Assembly: GCA_964595655.1 (NCBI GenBank) | Contig: CAZQQV010000051.1 | Coordinates: forward strand, 1 to 10,530 | DNA from: Caldimicrobium sp964595655 | GTDB lineage: Bacteria; Desulfobacterota; Thermodesulfobacteria; Thermodesulfobacteriales; Thermodesulfobacteriaceae | Reading direction: 5' to 3' | DNA: 10,530 nucleotides | Shown: positions 6,508 through 10,530 of the stretch, in pieces | Layout of the letters: every line of letters begins with the position of its first letter | Position numbering within the stretch: the first letter of the stretch is position 1 | The notes under the pieces: generated by a model | Seen by the model: the letters and a program-made list of their open reading frames with translations, nothing else | The model's database searches: none | What the model was told of the DNA's origin: nothing | Made by a program: the position numbers and the translations under genes

Positions 6508-7825
6508 GGGCTTTTCTTATGGCCCTTGCAAGGTTTTTGACCTTATGAATTTTTTCCCAGTCTGGATTTTTTAAAGCTGGAAAGACACTTTTGTTAGTAT
6601 AAAGGGGATCCTCTGAGAGGGGATAGCGAGAGTTTTTTTCAGCCTCATTAAAAAGAGGCGTTCCTGGAATAGGCGAAAACTCTGAAAGATATGGCGAAAC
6701 TCTCAGCTCATAAAGATACTTTAAGGCCCTTTCAACTCTCTCAAAATCCTCATCAGGAAGCCCATATAAAAGATAAGCCCCAAGCTCTCTTGGAGTAAAG
6801 CCTGCTTTTTTAAGAATTCTTACAGCCTCTTCAAATTCAGAAAGGGTTACCTTTTCATCCAGACGATCTTCCACTCTTTCAAGCCCAAGCCTTATAGTGA
6901 CAAAACCGCTTACTTTCAAAAGTTTGGCAATCTCCTCGGTGATAAGTCTTGCATGAAGGGCATTGGGGGTGTGAAAGCGAACCTTAAGATTTCTTTTTAG
7001 AATCTCTTCAAGGATAATACCAAGGTGTTTTTCAAAATTTATAAGGAGGGCATCATCATAAAAGGCAAAGTCAATAACCCCAAAATTTTTGTGCCAGAAT
7101 TCAATTTCTTCAACTATTTTGAGAGGATCCCTTTGAATAAAATGGGGATAAAGCCTTTTGGATGCGCAATAGGGGCAATTAAAGGGACAGCCAAGGGAAG
7201 TAAGCAAAACCACATAGGGAATTTCTCTGTATAAATCAAAGGCAGGATAATCAGAGGGATAAGGATCACCACTTGGAGGGAATTGTTTTTTAAGTTTTTT
7301 AACAAAATTTTCCATTGGTTCAGAGACAACTTCTATATGAGCAAAGGAGTAATGGGAAATAAAATCGTCAAGATGGGCTCTGCATAATTTGGCATAAATG
7401 CCCCCAATGAAAATGGGGATATCAGGAAAATTCCTTGCAAAAAAATCAATAAGCACAAAGAGCCCAGGATACCAGTAGGTCATTGTGGTTGAAAGCAAAA
7501 CCCCCTTGAATTTAAGTTTAGAGACTTCTTTTAGAAAAAGTTGAAAGGGAAGGCCGTAGCGGAAGTATCTTCGGGGTATATCTCTAAAAAAGGCAGGTTT
7601 TGGAACGCTTTCTTTGTAAAAGTGTCCTGTTCCGAAGGCCTTTCTTTTGGGCGGTTTAGGAAGCTCAGGATGAAAGGGATCAAGAAGATCAAGAAAGTGA
7701 ATTCTATAGCCCTCTTTGCGGAGAAGGCCAGCAAGTTTTAGAAGCCCATAGGGCCTTAACCAGAAATCATGGGCAGAAAAATCATAAATCCAGGGATTAA
7801 TAAGAAGAAAGTCTACTTCGTGCAC
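6449..7825 (-). CDS. B12-binding-type radical SAM protein
   Basis: The product is 458 residues from a GTG at 7825. Residues 1-~170 look like a cobalamin-binding (Rossmann-like) domain: HEVDFLLINP first strand, then RPYGLLKLAGLLRKEGYRIHFLDLLDP, and IFIGGIYAKLCRAHLDDF near 138-155. I see no DxHxxG, so if B12 binds it may be base-off without that histidine. The radical SAM core follows, with CPFNCPYC at 213-220 binding the 4Fe-4S cluster and FAFYDDALLIN (~253-263), IRLGLE (~311-316) and GAYLLYGLPDED (~349-360) as later TIM-barrel strands. The order matches the YgiQ/MiaB-like B12-binding radical SAM group; the substrate cannot be inferred. The frame is open further upstream through the tRNA gene, but those 29 codons are tRNA sequence, and the domain begins right at this GTG. 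No clear Shine-Dalgarno lies in the 12 nt between the tRNA end and the GTG. Confidence 0.88.
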   Translation of the reverse strand: MHEVDFLLINPWIYDFSAHDFWLRPYGLLKLAGLLRKEGYRIHFLDLLDPFHPELPKPPKRKAFGTGHFYKESVPKPAFFRDIPRRYFRYGLPFQLFLKEVSKLKFKGVLLSTTMTYWYPGLFVLIDFFARNFPDIPIFIGGIYAKLCRAHLDDFISHYSFAHIEVVSEPMENFVKKLKKQFPPSGDPYPSDYPAFDLYREIPYVVLLTSLGCPFNCPYCASKRLYPHFIQRDPLKIVEEIEFWHKNFGVIDFAFYDDALLINFEKHLGIILEEILKRNLKVRFHTPNALHARLITEEIAKLLKVSGFVTIRLGLERVEDRLDEKVTLSEFEEAVRILKKAGFTPRELGAYLLYGLPDEDFERVERALKYLYELRVSPYLSEFSPIPGTPLFNEAEKNSRYPLSEDPLYTNKSVFPALKNPDWEKIHKVKNLARAIRKALTESSTQAFQEASCLVGKG

Positions 7826-7837
7826 AGAAGAACAAAG

Positions 7838-7910
7838 CGCCCCCAACGGGATTCGAACCCGTGTCTCTGGCGTGAGAGGCCAGTATCCTAGTCCACTAGA
7901 CGATGGGGGC
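7838..7910 (-). tRNA. tRNA-Glu (anticodon CTC)
   Basis: The minus strand reads GCCCCCA as the 5' acceptor strand (7910 to 7904), paired with TGGGGGC (7845 to 7839) and followed by discriminator G (7838). The anticodon arm is CTGGC-CTCTCAC-GCCAG with anticodon CTC, decoding GAG. The T arm contains GGGTTCGAATCCC. CCA is not encoded (CTT follows), so it must be added by the CCA enzyme. A strong promoter lies just upstream and the radical SAM start codon 12 nt downstream on the same strand. Confidence 0.97.
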
Positions 7911-7930
7911 AACCTTTTCTAACTTTATAA

Positions 7931-7958
7931 ATAATAACCTTTATCCAACTATTGTCAA
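7931..7958 (-). promoter_or_regulatory. Strong sigma-70-type promoter for tRNA-Glu and probably the radical SAM gene
   Basis: On the minus strand a perfect TTGACA (7958 to 7953) is separated by 16 nt from TATTAT (7936 to 7931, 5 of 6 match). Transcription would start near 7924, giving a 5' leader of about 14 nt before the tRNA. No other promoter is visible between tRNA and the radical SAM gene, so one transcript probably serves both. Confidence 0.75.
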
Positions 7959-8064
7959 GGGTAGAAGTATCCCTTTGTTATTGCAAAGCGATTTTGTCAC
8001 CCTTTATTGCAAACCTAAAAAGACATCCCCTCTCATGATAGATTTATAGGCCCAAACCTTCATC

Positions 8065-8093
8065 AGGAGGCTAAGCCTATGAAAAAAATATAA
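8065..8093 (+). other. Orphan translation start followed at once by a stop (leader peptide or broken gene)
   Basis: AGGAGG (8065-8070) is spaced 8 nt from ATG (8079-8081). The frame reads Met-Lys-Lys-Ile and stops at TAA 8091-8093. The seven-A run directly after the ATG could allow slippage, but both other frames also stop within about ten codons. The dyads AGGCT-A-AGCCT (8068-8078) and ATAGGC/GCCTAT (8046-8051, 8075-8080) could hide the ribosome binding site. The 15-bp repeats begin three bases after the stop. Confidence 0.3.
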
Positions 8094-8095
8094 AA

Positions 8096-8155
8096 ACACA
8101 TAAAATGTAGACACATGAAATGTGAACACATTAAATGTGTACACCTAAAACAAAG
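8096..8155. repeat. 15-bp tandem repeat with internal dyad, three copies plus a decayed fourth
   Basis: Units ACACATAAAATGTAG (8096-8110), ACACATGAAATGTGA (8111-8125) and ACACATTAAATGTGT (8126-8140) share the pattern ACACAT-N-AAATGTG-N. ACACCTAAAACAAAG (8141-8155) is a diverged fourth. Each unit carries CACAT-NAA-ATGTG, an inverted repeat, degraded in the first copy. Iteron-like spacing of 15 bp could reflect protein binding sites or simple slippage. Confidence 0.8.
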
Positions 8156-8160
8156 CCTGC

Positions 8161-8283
8161 ATGGAGAAAAGCCCCAAAGAATCTCAAGGAGATTTTGAAA
8201 TTTACCATCCAATTGGAAAGCTTATTTCTTATGAGCAATTTGCTAAAAGAGGGGACTTTGTCAAGAGAGGAAACTTCGGATAA
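8161..8283 (+). CDS. Doubtful small reading frame (40 residues)
   Basis: ATG at 8161 opens 40 codons to TAA 8281-8283. The product is MEKSPKESQGDFEIYHP and onward, ending with a near-duplicated AKRGDFVKRGNFG. Composition is protein-like (mixed charged, aromatic and aliphatic residues), but there is no Shine-Dalgarno in front and no recognisable family. It could be the remnant of a longer gene whose 5' end was lost at the tandem repeats. Treat as tentative. Confidence 0.2.
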   Translation: MEKSPKESQGDFEIYHPIGKLISYEQFAKRGDFVKRGNFG

Positions 8284-8433
8284 AAAGAATTAAGAAGAGG
8301 GGTAACCTTTTGCCTTTGCAAATAGGGAGACCTTTTCGCTCTGCAATAACACCTTCTTGGTCTTCAATGATAGAAACCCGCAGTTGAAGAACGGAATATA
8401 CAATGTTAAAATGGCAAAGCCTTTGGGGAAAAT

Positions 8434-9069
8434 ATGCTTGAAAGATGGCTTTCTGAAATTTTAGGTAACTTTTTATTGTTTTTTGAAAAAACCTCCTACT
8501 TAGGGGTTTTCTTTTTAATGGCCCTGGAATCAACCCTTCTTCCCATTCCCAGTGAAATCATTGTTCCTCCAGCGGCATATCTTGCCTCCAAGGGAAAAAT
8601 GAATCTCTGGGGAGTCATCCTTGCTGGAACCCTGGGAAGTCTCTCTGGGGCCCTTTTAAATTACTATCTTGCCTTAAAGTTTGGACGGCCTGCCTTTCTC
8701 CGTTTCATAAAAAGATATGGAAAATATGTGCTTCTTACTGAGGCCTCTTTTATGAAAATGGAGAAATTTTGGCACAATCATGGACATATTAGCACCTTTG
8801 TGGGAAGACTCCTTCCAGGATTGAGACATGTGATTTCTATTCCTGCAGGATTTGCCAGAATGGCTTTAGGACTCTTTTGTTTTTTCACCACAATTGGGGC
8901 CTTTATTTGGTGCACCTTTCTTGCTCTTTGTGGCTATTACTTTGGAAAAAACGAAGCCCTTTTAAAGGAATATCTTGCCAAGGGATCTTACGGAATAATC
9001 CTTTTTTGTGTTTTAATAGTTTTTATTTATGTCTATTTTAAATTTAAAAAAAATCTGCCCAAGCCATAA
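8434..9069 (+). CDS. DedA-family (SNARE-associated / VTT domain) inner-membrane protein
   Basis: The product is 211 residues. Hydrophobic spans lie around residues 10-30, 55-80, 135-170 and 185-203, with re-entrant segments as in the family. DedA signatures are present: the ALESTLLPIPSEIIVPPAAYL segment with Glu32 and Glu41, GTLGSLSGALLNYYLALKFGRP at 65-86, and GRLLPGLRHVISIPAGFARM at 124-143 with Arg125 and Arg131. DedA proteins act in membrane homeostasis; some members flip undecaprenyl phosphate or phosphatidylethanolamine, or support proton-motive-force-dependent drug resistance. Which lipid this one handles cannot be told. The start ATG has GGGGA about 5 nt upstream. It stands alone, convergent with the cytochrome gene, with a shared hairpin between them. 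Confidence 0.93.
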   Translation: MLERWLSEILGNFLLFFEKTSYLGVFFLMALESTLLPIPSEIIVPPAAYLASKGKMNLWGVILAGTLGSLSGALLNYYLALKFGRPAFLRFIKRYGKYVLLTEASFMKMEKFWHNHGHISTFVGRLLPGLRHVISIPAGFARMALGLFCFFTTIGAFIWCTFLALCGYYFGKNEALLKEYLAKGSYGIILFCVLIVFIYVYFKFKKNLPKP

Positions 9070-9124
9070 TTCGCAACTAAAAGAACTACCAGAAATCTAA
9101 AAATCGTAAAAATCGTAAATTTGA

Positions 9125-9146
9125 AGGGCCCCAAAAGCGGAGCCCT
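9125..9146. terminator. Shared hairpin between convergent dedA and cytochrome genes
   Basis: AGGGCCCC (9125-9132) pairs with GGAGCCCT (9139-9146) across an AAAAGC loop, 8 bp with one wobble. It sits 11 nt after the cytochrome stop on the minus strand and 56 nt after the dedA stop on the plus strand. The T-runs on both sides are interrupted, so it is a plausible but not ideal bidirectional terminator. Confidence 0.6.
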
Positions 9147-9157
9147 CATTATTTTGA

Positions 9158-10474
9158 TTAGTTAATTTTCACTGTTTTCTTATCACTGAACATGAGGAAT
9201 TTCTGTTTACCCACTTCTAATTTGTCAAGATTTTCTGCAGCATCACTGGGTATATACCAGAGATTAACGGAAACCTCAATTTCCTTAGCCTTAATATTTC
9301 TCACTTTTTTACCTTCTTTTTCTATATCTTCATATGGGAAGGGGAATTCATAGATTTTGACTGTCTCCTTCCCAGGCTGTAAGGAGGTATCTACCATATA
9401 TCCTGTCTTTCTGTGGGCGCCAAAGGCCATTTTGTTATCTCTGTCAAAGCCTGAGGCCATTGGCATGAGAACTTCAAGATTATTATAAACCACTTTTCCG
9501 TCTTTGGTTCTGCCGGTCACTTCAAGGACCAGCTTGTTGGGAGAGGGTCAGCCATCAGGGATACGATGCCCTGCCTTATTTTTCATCTTAACAACCACTC
9601 TTACAGTAGGCCTTAAATCACCAGGCTTGTGAAGATAATAATATCCCATGGCCTCAACAGAATAATCAAGAGCTTTTTTCACCATTCTTTCATCACGATA
9701 AGCAGGAATCTTATGTCCAAGATTGTCTTCTCTCATATGACAATCCTGGCAAACCTTGGTTCCGCCACTGGGAATGTAGGCATGTAGATAACTTCCATAG
9801 GCTGTTGCACATTGAGAGGGCTCTGGAAATTCAAAATTAGGACCTGTTCCATGGCACTGTCCGCAAAATACTGCCTGCCCAAGAACAGGAGACTTTTTCA
9901 AAGTTTTATACTTGGGATCAAAGTGAGCTCCCTCTTTTTTTCCATAAACAGCATTTCTATCAATGTCTCCGTCAAGCCACTTATGCACAATAGCCTTTTC
10001 CTGATGACAGATAAGACAGTTAATATTTACCTGTTCAACCTTTTTCCAGGCATTTTCATCCCCGCTTGCAGCCTTAATTAAAAGTTCAGCAAGTTCTTTC
10101 GCACCAGATGGTTCTAGATATTGAACCTGCGGAGCATGACACTTCATACAGAACATAAGCTTGTCAGCTGTAATATCATCAAGGGATTTCACACCAGAGA
10201 ATTTAAATTCCTTCCACAGGGACTCAACAGTTCCTGCCATACTTCCGAGGGTCCTTGGTGTTCCAATAAGGGACCTTGCGTGCAAACTCTGAGACCATTC
10301 TTCATACTCCTTTTGATGGCACTGTTTACAGGAGCTTGAATCAAACATTTTGATAAGTTCATCCACACTTTTTGCCTTTTTAACAGGGCTACTTGCAATT
10401 GTTGATCCCGCAAATAAAACAATTAAAGATGTTGAAGCTGTAACACCTAAGACTTTCAAACCTCGTTTCATCAT
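9158..10474 (-). CDS. Pentaheme cytochrome c with in-frame TGA, probable selenoprotein (ExtKL-like)
   Basis: Read through one TGA (9548-9550), the frame gives 438 residues. A signal peptide (MMKRGLKVLGV...STIASS) targets it to the periplasm or beyond. Five CxxCH heme sites follow at 49, 109, 153, 204 and 242. EYEEWSQSLHARS after the first, CHAP at the second and CHM at the fifth are typical of the cytochrome c554-like multiheme group. After AGHRIPDG comes the TGA (position 309), then PSPNKLVLEVTGRT and a heme-free beta-rich tail ending at 9158. Nothing is lost or shifted around the TGA, and homologous-style sequence continues directly, so selenocysteine is the favoured reading. A hairpin 14 nt downstream supports this. 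From memory, Geobacter ExtKL cytochromes of the selenite/tellurite operon are similar, but I cannot confirm orthology. A nonsense mutation splitting the gene (308 + ~120 residues) is the alternative. GGAGG is 6 nt before the ATG. Confidence 0.8.
9512..9533 (-). promoter_or_regulatory. SECIS-like hairpin downstream of the cytochrome TGA
   Basis: On the minus strand GCTGGTC (9533 to 9527) pairs with GACCGGC (9518 to 9512), 7 bp with one U-G wobble, closing an 8-nt loop CTTGAAGT. It begins 15 nt after the TGA, within the distance used by bacterial SECIS elements read by SelB, and has GGUC at the top of the stem. Bacterial SECIS are weakly conserved, so this is supportive but not decisive. Confidence 0.5.
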
Positions 10475-10504
10475 ATTTCACCTCCTGCAATTTTTTAGTT
10501 TATA

Positions 10505-10526
10505 ATGTTGGCATTAAAGCCATCAT
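10505..10526. promoter_or_regulatory. Inverted repeat upstream of the cytochrome gene (candidate operator)
   Basis: ATGTTGGC (10505-10512) and GCCATCAT (10519-10526) are inverted with 7 of 8 matches across ATTAAA. A TATAAT-like TTATAA lies on the minus strand at 10500-10505, so the dyad would fall between -10 and -35 of the cytochrome promoter, where a regulator could bind. The -35 is at or beyond the window edge, so the promoter cannot be completed. Confidence 0.3.
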
Positions 10527-10530
10527 ATTT

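Larger units (their letters stand above)
7959..8433. other. 475-nt intergenic region, tRNA promoter to dedA
   Basis: No convincing gene. CCCTTTGTTATTGCAAA (from 7971) and CCCTTTATTGCAAA (8000-8013) form an imperfect direct repeat. A good Shine-Dalgarno and ATG at 8065-8081 lead to only four codons. A 15-bp tandem repeat covers 8096-8155, and a doubtful 40-codon frame follows (8161-8283). The stretch 8284-8433 shows only frames without start signals or family resemblance. The dedA promoter must lie here, but I find no clear pair of hexamers. Confidence 0.5.

Noticed and set aside
7826..7912. N-terminal 29-residue extension of the radical SAM protein
   Set aside because: These codons are the tRNA-Glu gene read as protein; the domain homology starts at the GTG at 7825.
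8261..8533. Minus-strand 90-codon frame before dedA
   Set aside because: Its first third is antisense to dedA coding sequence, and there is no start signal or recognised motif.
9158..9520. Separate 120-residue protein starting at GTG 9520
   Set aside because: There is no ribosome binding site; it has no signal peptide and continues the cytochrome frame exactly, so it is the tail of that gene.

Overview
The window looks like a piece of chromosome from an AT-rich, anaerobic, probably thermophilic Gram-negative bacterium. Three things suggest this: a TraT-type outer-membrane lipoprotein, a secreted multiheme cytochrome c, and Lys/Glu-rich proteins with strong GGAGG ribosome binding sites. The overall flavour fits Thermodesulfobacteriota, but that placement is an inference from gene style, not a phylogenetic result.

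Layout. Bases 1-1605 (+) hold the end of an unidentified gene and, overlapping it by 14 nt, a complete gene for a protein with a Lon-type protease core and a C-terminal SAVED domain, the architecture of the CRISPR-associated protease CalpL. This is the distal end of a probable type III CRISPR or related cyclic-nucleotide defence operon lying to the left. Bases 1606-2408 carry no convincing gene, but contain a strongly foldable ~104-nt element, a pair of CRISPR-repeat-like words 72 nt apart, and a hairpin that may terminate the opposing operon. Bases 2409-4352 (-) are a two-gene operon: a TraT-family lipoprotein followed by a secreted six-cysteine protein of unknown function. A 431-nt divergent intergenic region follows, with a perfect TGCAAA-C-TTTGCA dyad beside a TATAAT box in front of purB. 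Bases 4784-6507 (+) are purB (adenylosuccinate lyase) and a translationally coupled Nudix hydrolase.

Bases 6449-7958 (-) form an unusual unit. A consensus-like promoter drives tRNA-Glu(CTC), and only 12 nt after the tRNA 3' end begins a B12-binding-type radical SAM gene, whose tail overlaps the convergent Nudix gene by 59 nt. Bases 7959-8433 hold a broken or orphan start site, a 15-bp tandem repeat with an internal dyad, and a doubtful 40-codon reading frame. Next come a DedA-family membrane protein (8434-9069, +) and, convergently, a pentaheme cytochrome (9158-10474, -).

The two strongest points of interest are (i) the cytochrome, whose reading frame is interrupted by exactly one TGA inside a conserved-looking segment and is followed at the right distance by a hairpin resembling a bacterial SECIS, so it is probably a selenocysteine-containing multiheme cytochrome; and (ii) the SAVED-Lon protease, which keeps both candidate catalytic residues (Ser and Lys). 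Functionally the window is a patchwork of defence, cell envelope, purine metabolism with nucleotide sanitation, tRNA, radical chemistry and electron transfer. There is no single pathway linking all parts.
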